Source of the DNA: Streptomyces sp. WAC 01529
GTDB lineage: Bacteria > Actinomycetota > Actinomycetes > Streptomycetales > Streptomycetaceae
Assembly (NCBI RefSeq): GCF_003945545.1
Contig: NZ_CP029617.1
Coordinates: 3,979,001-4,043,000 of the forward strand
DNA: 64,000 bases
Reading direction: 5' to 3'
Shown here: positions 10,172 to 19,957 of the stretch, in pieces
How the letters are laid out: each line of letters begins with the position of its first letter
How positions within the stretch are numbered: the first letter of the stretch is position 1
Program-made: the position numbers and the translations under genes
Notes under the pieces: model-generated
Told to the model about the DNA's origin: nothing
What the model saw: the letters and a program-made list of their open reading frames with translations, nothing else
The model's database searches: none

Positions 10172-11512
10172 CTACTTCGCCGGGGCCGCTCCAGCCTGCC
10201 GGGCCGGCCCCGGGAGCTCGCGTCGCTTCCGTACCGGTGAGAGGAACACCGGCAGGAACGCCAGCGCCATGATCACGCCGCCCGTCCAGACCGCACCCCG
10301 TACCGAACCCACCTCGCCGACCAGGCCCGACACCGCGGCGCCGATCGCGAGGGCACCGCTGAGCAGGAAGCGGAAGGTGGCGTTCATGCGGCCCAGGAGG
10401 GCGTCGGAGGTCATGCCCTGACGCAGGCTCACGCCGAGCACGTTGTCCATTCCCGTCTTGAACAGGGCGAGCAACCACCCCGCGCCCGCCACATACAGCC
10501 AGGGCCCGCGGTCCACGAGCGGCACGAGCAGCCCCGCGGGAGCCAGGCACAGGCCCGCGAGGCCGAGAGCGCGGCCGAAGCCGACGCGCGCCGCGATCAC
10601 CCGGGCGCACCGCGCTCCGAGCAGCATCCCAACGCCGCCCACCGCCCAGAACAACCCCAACGCCCCCGCCGTCAGCCCGAGTTCGCTGACGAAGAGCACG
10701 GGCAGCATGGTGTTGACGATCTGGGAGCCGAGGTTGCTGAGCGAGGCGGTGAGAGCCAGGGCCCGCAGTTCCTTGTTGCCGAGGACGTGACGCAGGCCTT
10801 CGGCTATCTGGGGGCCGAGACGGGGACGCCCGCTCGGGGCGCCCCGTCCGACGGACCCGTGTCCACCGGCGCCCCGCACCGCAGTGAGCCGCAGTGCCGA
10901 CGCCATATAGCTGACGGCCGTGCACACCACGGCGACGGGTGCCGTGAGCAGCACCATGAGTCCGCCGCCCGCGCCGCGCCCCGCCACATTGCCGGCGGCC
11001 ATCAGCGTGACCATGGCGGCGTTGGCCCGCACCAGGCCGTTGCGGCCCACCAGTTGGGGCAGCACGCTCTGGGAGGCGACGTCGAAGAAGACGGTGGCGC
11101 AACCGTTCAGGAAGACCACCGCGTAGAGCTGCCCGAGGGTCAGACACTCCAGCCACCAGGCCAGCGGCACGGTGGCGTACAGCGACCCTCGCACGAGGTC
11201 GGCCGCGATCAGCACGCGCCGGTGCCGCATCCGGTCGACCCAGGCCCCGGCGGGCAGCCCGATGAGCAGGAACGCGACCATGCTCAGGGTCGCCAGGGCG
11301 CCGACCTGCCCCGGCCGCGCGTCCAGAGCGGTCACGGCGACCAGGGGGACGGCCACGTATCCGACGTTGGTGCCGAGTTGGCTGAGCGCCGTGGCACTGA
11401 ACAGGACACGGAAGTCGCGCACGCGCCACGGTGAGTCGGGTGGGGACGGCGAAGAGGGTTGGGCGGAGGGTCGTGCGGGTGGTGGCGGTGAGGAGTGCGC
11501 GCTCGGTTCCAT
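10172..11512 (-). CDS. MFS exporter (MFS_3/EntS-like)
   Basis: A 446-residue permease with about 12 membrane segments. After a Ser/Pro-rich start (residues 1-30) the core begins WRVRDFRVLFSATALSQLGTNV; the motif-A loop between TM2 and TM3 is GAWVDRMRHRRVL. This layout is typical of the EntS/MFS_3 drug or siderophore exporters; the substrate is unknown. The ATG at 11512 follows GAGAAGG and lies 9 bp after the stop of the DMT transporter gene, so the two are probably cotranscribed. The C-terminal end is basic and cytosolic. Confidence 0.85.
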   Translation of the reverse strand: MEPSAHSSPPPPARPSAQPSSPSPPDSPWRVRDFRVLFSATALSQLGTNVGYVAVPLVAVTALDARPGQVGALATLSMVAFLLIGLPAGAWVDRMRHRRVLIAADLVRGSLYATVPLAWWLECLTLGQLYAVVFLNGCATVFFDVASQSVLPQLVGRNGLVRANAAMVTLMAAGNVAGRGAGGGLMVLLTAPVAVVCTAVSYMASALRLTAVRGAGGHGSVGRGAPSGRPRLGPQIAEGLRHVLGNKELRALALTASLSNLGSQIVNTMLPVLFVSELGLTAGALGLFWAVGGVGMLLGARCARVIAARVGFGRALGLAGLCLAPAGLLVPLVDRGPWLYVAGAGWLLALFKTGMDNVLGVSLRQGMTSDALLGRMNATFRFLLSGALAIGAAVSGLVGEVGSVRGAVWTGGVIMALAFLPVFLSPVRKRRELPGPARQAGAAPAK

Positions 11513-11521
11513 TCGTCCTTC

Positions 11522-12685
11522 TCATCCAGGGATCGAACCTGTGCTCTTGCGCGGCACACCGTCCCCACGATCCGCACAGTTCCCAGCGGTCGCAGGAGCC
11601 ACAGGCATCGCGCAAGCCACAGCCGTCGTAGGAGTCACAGCCGTCGTAGGAGTCGCAGGTGCCTTGGGCACCACAGCCATCGTGAGACTCCCAGCCGTCG
11701 CAGGAGTCACAGGCTTCGCGACAGCCACAGACTTCGCGGCAGCCGCAGGCTTCGCGGCAGCCGCAGAAGACCCCCCAGCAGACCCCGCCCCATCCCGCCC
11801 CCGCCACCCCTTTTCACTCCTGGTCAGCCCTACCCCCACCAACACCACCGCCATGCCCAACACCACCCTCGTCCCGATCTCCTCGCCGAGCACGAGCGCG
11901 CCGAGGGCCACCGAGACCACAGGCAGCAGATAGCCGACGGTGGCGGCGGCGGTGGGGCCCTCGTCCGCGATGAGACGGGAGTTGAGGTGGAAGGTGATGC
12001 CCGTACCGAGCGTGCCCAGGATGACGACCGCGACGATCCCCGTGAGCGTCGGTGACGACGTGCCGGCCGGGGCGGCGGGCAGGGCGAGCGTGGTCAGGCC
12101 GGTCGCGGTGAGCAGCTGGGCCGCGGAGAGGGCCAGCGGCGCCGAGTCGCGGGCGATGAGGTGGCGGGCCATGTAGGCGAAGGCGACCGCGTAACTGGCC
12201 GCCGCGGCGAGCAGCGCCAGCGCCCCCCAACTGGCCAGCCCTGTCCGCTGCCAGGGCGCGAAGATCAGCAGGGTGCCCGCGAAGCCGAGCAGCAGGCCGG
12301 TGAGGCGGAGCGGGCCGAGGCGGCGTTCGGTGCGCAGCATCAGGCCGATGGCGAGGGACCACAGAGGGGTGGTGGCGTTCAGTACGCCGGCGACGCCCGA
12401 GTCGACGGTCTGCTCGCCGACGCTGAAGAGGAAGAACGGCAGGGCGTTGCAGAAGAAGGCGGCCACGGCAAGCCGCCCCCAGACCCGCCTGCCGCGCGGC
12501 ATCCGCTGCCCGGCGGCACGGGCCAGGACGAGCAGGACGGCGGCGCCGAGCGCGCACCGGGTGATCGTGAGGTGCAGGGGCGCGAGGCCGCCGCTGAGGG
12601 CGAGCTTGATCCAGAGGAAGCCGGAGCCCCAGAGAAGGGCGAGGACGGCCATGCGTACGAGGGTGGCGCGGGGTCCGCTGAGCAC
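11522..12685 (-). CDS. EamA/DMT-family transporter with a repetitive C-terminal tail
   Basis: From GTG 12685, preceded by CAGGAGGCGAACC, the protein is 387 residues. Two EamA halves give ten membrane segments (first WGSGFLWIKLALSG; second begins SWGALALLAAAASYA), the usual drug/metabolite exporter layout, ending near residue 295. About 90 further residues are unusual: Ala/Thr/Val/Pro-rich repeats (AAAAKPAAAAKSVAVAKPV, TPTTAVTPTTAVACAM) encoded by a tandem DNA repeat. The frame upstream of 12685 only mirrors the divergent LysR gene and is not used. Together with the MFS gene it forms a two-exporter operon facing the LysR regulator, which is its likely controller. Confidence 0.85.
   Translation of the reverse strand: MLSGPRATLVRMAVLALLWGSGFLWIKLALSGGLAPLHLTITRCALGAAVLLVLARAAGQRMPRGRRVWGRLAVAAFFCNALPFFLFSVGEQTVDSGVAGVLNATTPLWSLAIGLMLRTERRLGPLRLTGLLLGFAGTLLIFAPWQRTGLASWGALALLAAAASYAVAFAYMARHLIARDSAPLALSAAQLLTATGLTTLALPAAPAGTSSPTLTGIVAVVILGTLGTGITFHLNSRLIADEGPTAAATVGYLLPVVSVALGALVLGEEIGTRVVLGMAVVLVGVGLTRSEKGWRGRDGAGSAGGSSAAAAKPAAAAKSVAVAKPVTPATAGSLTMAVVPKAPATPTTAVTPTTAVACAMPVAPATAGNCADRGDGVPRKSTGSIPG
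11586..11786. repeat. Degenerate ~18-bp tandem repeat in the DMT transporter 3' end
   Basis: About ten imperfect copies of a unit like CAGCCGTCGTAGGAGTCACAG, written on the plus strand. Period is close to 18 (with 12-18 variants), so the frame is kept. It encodes the Ala/Thr/Val tail of the EamA protein. Confidence 0.7.
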
Positions 12686-12845
12686 GGTTCGCCTCCTGAC
12701 TTCGACGGACGGACGGACGGGACGGGGCGGTGCGGAAGGGCAAGGCAAGGCCTTCGTACGGTCTCCCGACCCCCACCTGTAAGACAAGCGAAAAGATCTG
12801 GACCCAGAATTAAGCTGTGCTGCACGCTCCGACGGCGGCACACGG

Positions 12846-12851
12846 CACACT
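12846..12851 (+). promoter_or_regulatory. -10-like box for a leaderless LysR gene
   Basis: CACACT, then six bases, then the ATG at 12858. The divergent EamA gene starts 172 bp away, so this intergenic region should carry the LysR operator as well. Confidence 0.45.
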
Positions 12852-12857
12852 GGCCGC

Positions 12858-13766
12858 ATGCTTGATATGCGGCGCATGCAGATCCTGCGGGCGGTGGTCA
12901 CCAGTGGCTCGGTCACGGCGGCTGCCCGGAACCTCGGGTACACGCCCTCGGCCGTCAGCCAGCAGATGGCGGCCCTGGAGAAGGAGGCAGGCATCGCGCT
13001 CCTGGAACGTAACGGCCGCGGAGTGCGCCCCACGGACGCGGGCCGCGTGCTCACGGAGTACGCGACGGTCATCGGCCGCCACGCCGCCGAGGCGGAGACC
13101 GCGCTCGCCGAACTGCGCGCGGGGCGCAAGGGCCGCGTCTCGATGCGGTACTTCGCCTCGGCGGGGGCCCCTCTCGTCGCCCCCGCGCTCGCGGCGCTGC
13201 GGCGCGAACAGCCGGGTGTACAGGTGGAGTTGAAGCTCTATGAACCGGACGACCCGGTTACGGAGGTGAAGGCGCGGCGGGCCGACGTGGCGCTGGTGGT
13301 GGGGCCGCGGGGCCGGGCGGAGGTGGACGGGATCCGGTTCGTGCACCTGCTCGACGACCCCTACCGGGCGGTGCTCCCGCAAGGCCATCGGCTCGCGGAG
13401 CGGGCGGTGCTGGAGATGACGGACCTCGCGGAGGAGGCGTGGGTGGCGGGTGAGACGCCGGGCCCGTGCCTGGACCCGGTGCTCGACGCGTGCGCGGCGG
13501 CGGGTTTCACCCCGGACTTCGTGGTGGAGAGCGGCGACTACGCCACGGCCCAGGGTTTCGTCGCCGCCGGCCTCGGCATCACCCTCATCCCGGAGCTGGG
13601 CCTGGCCGCCGGGCACCGCCCCGACGTGGTCGTACGAGAGGTCAGGGGCCCGGAGCCGGTACGCGCGATCCACGCGGCGGTACGGTCCGGCTCGCCGGTC
13701 CCCCCGGCGCTGCGGGGGTTGCTGGAGGCGCTGCGAGTGGCGGCGGGGTCTGGCGGGGCGCCTTAG
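12858..13766 (+). CDS. LysR-family transcriptional regulator
   Basis: A 302-residue regulator of normal length. The N-terminal winged helix-turn-helix covers about residues 5-65 (ILRAVVTSGSVTAAARNLGYTPSAVSQQMAALEKEAG), then a linker helix and a type-2 periplasmic-fold effector domain (about 90-295). It is divergent from the EamA-MFS operon, which is the classical LysR arrangement and suggests that it controls those exporters in response to a small ligand. There is no Shine-Dalgarno before the ATG; a CACACT box six bases upstream points to a leaderless message. The effector is unknown. Confidence 0.9.
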   Translation: MLDMRRMQILRAVVTSGSVTAAARNLGYTPSAVSQQMAALEKEAGIALLERNGRGVRPTDAGRVLTEYATVIGRHAAEAETALAELRAGRKGRVSMRYFASAGAPLVAPALAALRREQPGVQVELKLYEPDDPVTEVKARRADVALVVGPRGRAEVDGIRFVHLLDDPYRAVLPQGHRLAERAVLEMTDLAEEAWVAGETPGPCLDPVLDACAAAGFTPDFVVESGDYATAQGFVAAGLGITLIPELGLAAGHRPDVVVREVRGPEPVRAIHAAVRSGSPVPPALRGLLEALRVAAGSGGAP

Positions 13767-13797
13767 GGAGGGACGCGAGCGTCTGGCAGGCACCACA

Positions 13798-13930
13798 CCT
13801 GAAGGCCCGCCGCACGGTCCCCTGAAGGCACGCTTACAGTCCCGTCCCCTGAGGGCACACCTCACGGTCCCGCTTCCTGAAGGCACACCTCACAGCCCTG
13901 ACCCCTGAAGGCCCGCCTCACACCCCCCGC
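13798..13930. repeat. Five-copy degenerate direct repeat (23-28 bp period)
   Basis: Copies of CCTGAAGGCACACCTCACAG-like sequence begin at 13798, 13821, 13848, 13876 and 13904. They lie just past the LysR stop, before the convergent GNAT gene, and are followed by GCCCCGCCAGGCCCCGCC repeats. The variable period argues against coding. Confidence 0.7.
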
Positions 13931-13966
13931 CTAAGGCGCGCCCCGCCAGGCCCCGCCAGGCCCCGC

Positions 13967-14527
13967 CTAAGGCGCCCCGCCAGGCCCCGCATAACTCCGC
14001 AACTCCACCCGCTGCCCGGGCCCCCACTCCTGCTCGACGACGGCCAGCAGTTGCCAGCCCAGGCGTTCGTAGAGCGCGGCGGCCGACGCATCGGACGAGA
14101 CCACGTCAAGTACCGGGTGCAGACCGCGCGCCCGCGCCTCCCGCACCGCCCGGCCCATCAGGAGCGCCCCGATGCCGTGGCCCCGCGCGTCCGGCGCCAC
14201 GAACAGCCGGCTGACCACGGCCGCCGCCTCGACGCCCACGCCCGCGCGCTCGCTCCACAGCCCCGGCGCCACGTCCCCCGCCCCGCTCCGGGCGAGCCCG
14301 ACGTGCCCGACGATCCGCCCGTCCACCTCCGCCACCCAGGCGCCGAGCGTGGCGGCACCGGAGAGCCAGTCGGCGGGCAGCGCAGGCCAGTTGACGGGGT
14401 AACCGTCGACCTTGTGGACCTGGACGAGCACACCGACGCACGCCTCCAGATCACGCTCACCGGCCCGCTCCCGCACGCGCAGCACGGGGTGGCCCTCGGC
14501 CGCGTCGGCGACCCGGTCTCGTCTCAT
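13967..14527 (-). CDS. GNAT-family N-acetyltransferase
   Basis: From ATG 14527 the protein is 186 residues; the frame is open 24 codons further but without support. The acetyl-CoA-binding motif A is VSRLFVAPDARGHGIGALLM (pattern R-G-x-G-x-G), followed by AALYERLGWQ near the end, which is the usual motif B region. The family transfers acetyl groups to amines; the substrate cannot be read from sequence. The gene is alone between the convergent LysR gene and the ABC-F gene upstream on the same strand. Confidence 0.85.
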   Translation of the reverse strand: MRRDRVADAAEGHPVLRVRERAGERDLEACVGVLVQVHKVDGYPVNWPALPADWLSGAATLGAWVAEVDGRIVGHVGLARSGAGDVAPGLWSERAGVGVEAAAVVSRLFVAPDARGHGIGALLMGRAVREARARGLHPVLDVVSSDASAAALYERLGWQLLAVVEQEWGPGQRVELRSYAGPGGAP

Positions 14528-14659
14528 CGGAGCATGGAAGCACAGCGGGGCTCCCGAGGAGGCCCAAACGGCAGGAGGCCCGAACGGCAGCACGCCCAAA
14601 CGGCACGAGGCCCGAACCGCAGGGGCCGGGCAAGCCCACCCCGCCCCCGCCCGGCCCCC

Positions 14660-16261
<1,602 letters not shown>

Positions 16262-16664
16262 GGGGTAACGCTCCGCAATAGCGAATGGACACACGGGTGG
16301 CGTGAGAGCGGTGTCCTGGCTAGGAAATGCGGGGCGTAGACATGGCACGGAGGCTACCGGGGCGGGGTGCGGCTCGCATGGGCTTTTCTCGGCGCCAGCG
16401 CGAGCGGAGCCTCACCGCCGGGGCCCATTTTCAGCACCGCCCCCGCCGCTCCGCGGCGGTCTCCCACCCACCCACCCGTTCACCCCGAACCAGACGGCGA
16501 GCCAAAGAAGCCCACCCGTTCACCCCGAACCACGGCGAGCCAAGGAACCCACCCGTTCACCCCGAACCACCCAGCGAGCCAGAGAAACCCACGCGGCGCC
16601 TCCCCCGCCCCCTCCCCTCCCTCCCCACACTGCGCGCCACCCCCGACCGAGAGACCATCGATCC
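16262..16664. other. Divergent intergenic region with a three-copy repeat
   Basis: About 400 bp between the ABC-F gene and the HhH-GPD gene. CCCACCCGTTCACCCCGAAC occurs exactly at 16471, 16511 and 16548, each followed by a related GGCGAGCCAAAGAA stretch, giving 37-40 bp units. Promoters for both genes should lie here. No gene is supported. Confidence 0.6.
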
Positions 16665-17276
16665 ATGGACGACGAAGACGTCACCCTTCACCTTCACCTC
16701 GCCCAGCAGCCCGAGGCCGACGAGTTGCTCGGGCGCAGTCCGCTGGCCGCGCTGGTCGGGATGCTGCTCGACCAGCAGGTACCTATGGAGTGGGCGTTCG
16801 CGGGCCCGTACACCATCGCCCGGCGCCTGAACGCCTCCGACCTCGACGCCCACGAGATCGCCGCGTACGACCCCGAAAAGTTCGCCGCGCTCCTCTCCGC
16901 CAAGCCGGCGGTCCACCGCTACCCCGGCTCCATGGCGAAGCGCATCCAGCAGCTCTGCCAGTACCTGGTGGACCACTACGACGGTGACGCCACCGCCCTC
17001 TGGCGGGACGCCGCCACCGGCGAGGAACTCCTCAAGCGCCTCAACGACCTGCCCGGCTTCGGCAGACAGAAGGCCCAGATCTTCCTGGCCCTCCTCGGCA
17101 AACAGCTCGGCGTACGCCCCAAGGGCTGGCGCGAGGCCGCGGGCGACTACGGCGCCCCCAAGGCATACCGCTCCGTCGCGGACATCACGGGCCCGGACTC
17201 CCTCCAGAAGGTCCGCGCCCACAAACAAGAACTGAAAGCCGCGGCCAAGGCCGCGAAGCCCCCGAAGCCCGCCTAG
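16665..17276 (+). CDS. HhH-GPD-type base excision DNA repair protein
   Basis: A 203-residue protein with the helix-hairpin-helix/GPD fold of DNA glycosylases. The hairpin segment is LNDLPGFGRQKAQIFLALLGKQ (about 130-150). The N-terminal half contains VGMLLDQQVPMEWAFAGP, the hydrophobic core of the family. The catalytic lysine expected after the hairpin in lyases is not obvious, so it could be a monofunctional glycosylase. The ATG at 16665 has no clear ribosome site; GACCAT six bases upstream may be a -10 box of a leaderless mRNA. The C terminus is lysine/alanine-rich. Confidence 0.85.
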   Translation: MDDEDVTLHLHLAQQPEADELLGRSPLAALVGMLLDQQVPMEWAFAGPYTIARRLNASDLDAHEIAAYDPEKFAALLSAKPAVHRYPGSMAKRIQQLCQYLVDHYDGDATALWRDAATGEELLKRLNDLPGFGRQKAQIFLALLGKQLGVRPKGWREAAGDYGAPKAYRSVADITGPDSLQKVRAHKQELKAAAKAAKPPKPA

Positions 17277-17332
17277 CCCCGGCCCCGCCGGAACGGATCA
17301 CCCCACCGGCCCGCGGCCGCCGAACCGGCCGG

Positions 17333-17444
17333 AGGGGACGTGGGGGTATGTGCGAGCGCAGCACAGTGGCCCCCAATAGCCGAGCCAATAAACAACAGGC
17401 GCCCACACCGAGATGGCGAGCACGCACATACCCCCACGGCCCCG
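17333..17444. repeat. Small element bounded by a 22-bp inverted repeat
   Basis: CGTGGGGGTATGTGCG at 17339-17354 is repeated as an exact reverse complement at 17423-17438. Allowing one mismatch the arms extend to 22 bp (17333-17354 and 17423-17444). The 68-bp core includes a relatively A+T-rich piece (CCAATAAACAAC). It lies in the 430-bp gap after the HhH-GPD gene, which otherwise shows no gene. It may be a long terminator or a miniature mobile element. Confidence 0.65.
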
Positions 17445-17693
17445 CCCCACCCACGAAGCCAAGGCGCAGACCGAGCCCAAGGCGCCCCCGCCAGCCCAAG
17501 GCGCCCCCGCCAGAACCCGTCACCCCCACCCATTCGAGCGTTTCCCACCCCCCACCGTGGACGCCCTCAACAGGTTCTCGCTCACCTCGGCCCCCGTTCC
17601 CGACTGGCACGTTCCCGCTTTGTACCGGTTTCCGGCGGCATTTCCGGGGGCCGCACTCCGTCGCCATGGCTGCGCCCGGAGAGTCTTGACCGG

Positions 17694-17699
17694 TAGGCT
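17694..17699 (+). promoter_or_regulatory. -10 box for the leaderless gene at 17706
   Basis: TAGGCT followed by six bases and a GTG start. It is identical in sequence and spacing to the purD box. Confidence 0.6.
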
Positions 17700-17705
17700 T
17701 TCCGT

Positions 17706-18002
17706 GTGATCTTCAAGCGCATCGGAAACGGCCGGCCGTACCCCGACCACGGCCGGGAAAGCACCCGGCAGTGGGCGGACGTCGCACCGCGCCCGGTCCG
17801 CCTCGATCAGCTCGTGACGACCAAGGGCCAGCTCGACCTCGAGACGCTGCTCGCCGAGGACTCGACGTTCTACGGCGACCTCTTCGCGCACGTCGTGAAG
17901 TGGCAGGGCGACCTCTATCTGGAAGACGGGCTGCACCGCGCGGTCCGCGCCGCGCTCCAGCAGCGCCAGGTGCTCCACGCGCGCGTACTCGAACTGGACT
18001 GA
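17706..18002 (+). CDS. VapB-family-like small protein (conserved in Streptomyces)
   Basis: A 98-residue protein starting at GTG 17706. It begins MIFKRIGNGRPYPDHG and ends in a helical HRAVRAALQQRQVLHARVLELD. I recall near-identical Streptomyces proteins being labelled VapB-type antitoxins, but no toxin gene is adjacent, so a housekeeping role is equally likely. It is strongly conserved in gene order next to the LytR_C protein. A TAGGCT box six bases before the start implies a leaderless transcript. Confidence 0.75.
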   Translation: MIFKRIGNGRPYPDHGRESTRQWADVAPRPVRLDQLVTTKGQLDLETLLAEDSTFYGDLFAHVVKWQGDLYLEDGLHRAVRAALQQRQVLHARVLELD

Positions 18003-18148
18003 CGGCCGGGCTCCGCCCCGACGGCTGGGCCCCACCCCGCCGACCGCGCCCTGAGCCTGCCCCCCTCGGCCGCGTCCACGTTGGCCCTTTCGGGTTGGAC
18101 TGCCCCCCGGTCAATGATCATTTAGTAGGCATCGCCGCCCCGCCCCAC

Positions 18149-18154
18149 TACGCT
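18149..18154 (+). promoter_or_regulatory. -10 box for the LytR_C gene
   Basis: TACGCT followed by six bases and the ATG at 18161. A 10-bp palindrome, AATGATCATT, lies upstream at 18113-18122 and may be an operator. Confidence 0.55.
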
Positions 18155-18160
18155 GCGCCC

Positions 18161-18826
18161 ATGAGCATGCTCACTCCCCCCGGCATGGGCGGCAAGTACC
18201 GCATCACGGGGGACAAATACCCACGCATGCGCCGCACCGGCGGCCGCCGCAGGCTCGTGCTCGCGGTCATCGCCTCCGCCGCGGCCGTGGGCCTGATCGG
18301 CTGGGGCACGTTGCAGCTCATCCACGTCTTCTCCGGCGGCGACAAGGCCTCGGCCGCGGCCCCGGCCGCCCCGGAGTGCGACCGCGAGCGGGACAAGGCC
18401 CGCAAACCGGGCCCCGACCCCAAGGCGAAGCCCAGACCGCTGCCCAAGCCCGGCCAGATCACCGTCAACGTCTTCAACGCCACGCCCCGCGGCGGCCTCG
18501 CCAAGGACACCGCCGACGAGCTGAAGAAGCGCGGCTTCGCCATCGGCGAGGTCGGCAACGCCACGGAGCGGTTCGACAAGAAGGTCAAGGGCACCGGGAT
18601 ACTGCTGGGCGCCAAGGCGGCCGCCGACACCGCCCTGCCCGTACTCGGCACGCAGCTCGCGGGCGCCGAGCACAGGACGGACTCCCGCAAGGGCGGCGAG
18701 GTCGACCTGATCCTCGGCACGCGGTTCAAGGATCTGGCCAAAAAAGAGGACGCCGACAAGGCCTTGGCGGAACTCACCAAGCCCAAGCCGGCGCCCACGC
18801 CGTCCAACGGCGGAAAGACCTGCTGA
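18161..18826 (+). CDS. LytR C-terminal domain membrane protein
   Basis: A 221-residue single-span protein. A short cytosolic N terminus with RRTGGRRR is followed by a membrane segment at about residues 30-55, a Pro/Lys-rich linker, and an extracytoplasmic LytR_C domain (about 95-205; ITVNVFNATPRGGLAKDTADELKKRGF). This domain usually accompanies LytR-CpsA-Psr enzymes that attach polymers to peptidoglycan; here it stands alone without the catalytic LCP domain, so a cell-wall accessory role is inferred. It starts at an ATG with a -10 box just upstream, and runs toward the convergent upp gene 23 bp away. Confidence 0.85.
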   Translation: MSMLTPPGMGGKYRITGDKYPRMRRTGGRRRLVLAVIASAAAVGLIGWGTLQLIHVFSGGDKASAAAPAAPECDRERDKARKPGPDPKAKPRPLPKPGQITVNVFNATPRGGLAKDTADELKKRGFAIGEVGNATERFDKKVKGTGILLGAKAAADTALPVLGTQLAGAEHRTDSRKGGEVDLILGTRFKDLAKKEDADKALAELTKPKPAPTPSNGGKTC

Positions 18827-18849
18827 CCGCCGCCGCCGCTACTTCGCCG

Positions 18850-19485
18850 CTACTCCGCCGTCCCGTACATCCGGTCCCCCGCGTCGCCGAGCCCGGGCAC
18901 GATGTAGCCCTGCTCGTTGAGCCGCTCGTCGACCGAGGCCGTCACGACCGTCACCGGCGTGCCCGCCAGCTCGCGCTCCATGACCTCGACGCCCTCGGGG
19001 GCGGCGAGCAGCACCACGGCGGTCACGTCGTCGGCGCCGCGCTTGATCAGCTCCCGGATCGCCGCGACGAGCGTGCCGCCCGTGGCGAGCATCGGGTCGA
19101 GGACGTACACCTGGCGCCCGGAGAGGTCCTCGGGCATGCGCGTCGCGTACGTGGAGGCCTCCAGGGTCTCCTCGTTGCGGATCATGCCGAGGAAGCCCAC
19201 CTCGGCGGTCGGGAGCAGCCGCACCATGCCGTCGAGCATGCCGAGGCCGGCGCGCAGGATCGGCACGACCAGCGGACGGGGGTACGACAGCTTGACGCCG
19301 GTCGTCCTCGTCACGGGGGTGTCGATGTCGACCTGCTCGGTGCGCACGTCCCGGGTGGCCTCGTACGCGAGCAGGGTGACCAGCTCGTCGGCGAGGCGCC
19401 GGAAGGTCGGGGAGTCGGTGCGCTTGTCGCGCAGCGTGGTGAGTTTGTGCGCCACCAGCGGGTGGTCGACGACGTGGATCCGCAT
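18850..19485 (-). CDS. upp: Uracil phosphoribosyltransferase
   Basis: Upp salvages uracil by joining it to PRPP to give UMP. At 211 residues the length is standard. The PRPP-binding motif is VLDPMLATGGTLVAAI (about 130-145) and the uracil-binding end is GYIVPGLGDAGDRMYGT. The ATG at 19485 is preceded by seven bases and TACTGT on the minus strand, consistent with a leaderless message. It converges on the LytR_C gene. Confidence 0.97.
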   Translation of the reverse strand: MRIHVVDHPLVAHKLTTLRDKRTDSPTFRRLADELVTLLAYEATRDVRTEQVDIDTPVTRTTGVKLSYPRPLVVPILRAGLGMLDGMVRLLPTAEVGFLGMIRNEETLEASTYATRMPEDLSGRQVYVLDPMLATGGTLVAAIRELIKRGADDVTAVVLLAAPEGVEVMERELAGTPVTVVTASVDERLNEQGYIVPGLGDAGDRMYGTAE

Positions 19486-19492
19486 GGCATCA

Positions 19493-19498
19493 ACAGTA
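19493..19498 (-). promoter_or_regulatory. -10 box for upp
   Basis: TACTGT on the minus strand, seven bases before the upp start. Confidence 0.5.
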
Positions 19499-19583
19499 AC
19501 CGGGCGCGGCCCCGGCCCCGCGCTGGCATCAACACGTCCGACCGGGGGAAGGTGGGCACGTACGAAGCGAGGTGGTGTGGCCC

Positions 19584-19754
19584 ATGGGGGAACGCAAACC
19601 GGACGACGAGACCGAGGCCGAGCGCCGCAGGCGCCGTGCCCAGTTCCTGCGGGAGCGCGCCGAGGCCATCGAGCTGCGCGACCGCGTGAAGCCGCGCCGC
19701 GCCCGGGCGGCACGGATGCGTCAGCAGATGCGCATGCGTACGTTCCGCTGGTGA
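19584..19754 (+). CDS. Small arginine-rich hypothetical protein
   Basis: A 56-residue, strongly basic protein from ATG 19584 (GAGG site ten bases upstream; a GTG at 19572 would add four residues). It reads MGERKPDDETEAERRRRRA and continues as a charged helix rich in Arg and Glu. It lies between divergent upp and the TadA-associated gene. I do not recognise a domain; nucleic-acid binding is a guess from charge. Confidence 0.6.
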   Translation: MGERKPDDETEAERRRRRAQFLRERAEAIELRDRVKPRRARAARMRQQMRMRTFRW

Positions 19755-19957
19755 CCGCCCCGGCGTCCGGCGGGCCCCGCGGGGGGCCCGGATGAACGCG
19801 ACGCGGACACAGCGGGCCGAAGACCTCTCCTGACGGCGCGGTTTCTGCCACGATTCCGAATGGGCGGGGCTCGACACAGCACTCCCCGCTCCCCGACCTC
19901 GCCGGGGGGACCCCAAACCGCCAACCGGCACTGCCTATGACCAGTGGGAGAGTCACG

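Noticed and set aside
11521..11545. T-arm-like sequence (GGTTCGATCCC on the minus strand) that might be a tRNA end
   Set aside because: No acceptor, D or anticodon arms upstream; the T stem has a mismatch; it lies inside the end of the DMT transporter gene.
13798..13930. CRISPR-like array
   Set aside because: Repeats are degenerate, spacers are only a few bases and there are no cas genes; the other repeat arrays fail for the same reasons.
17706..18002. A full VapBC toxin-antitoxin system
   Set aside because: Only the VapB-like protein is present; no PIN-domain toxin is adjacent on either side.
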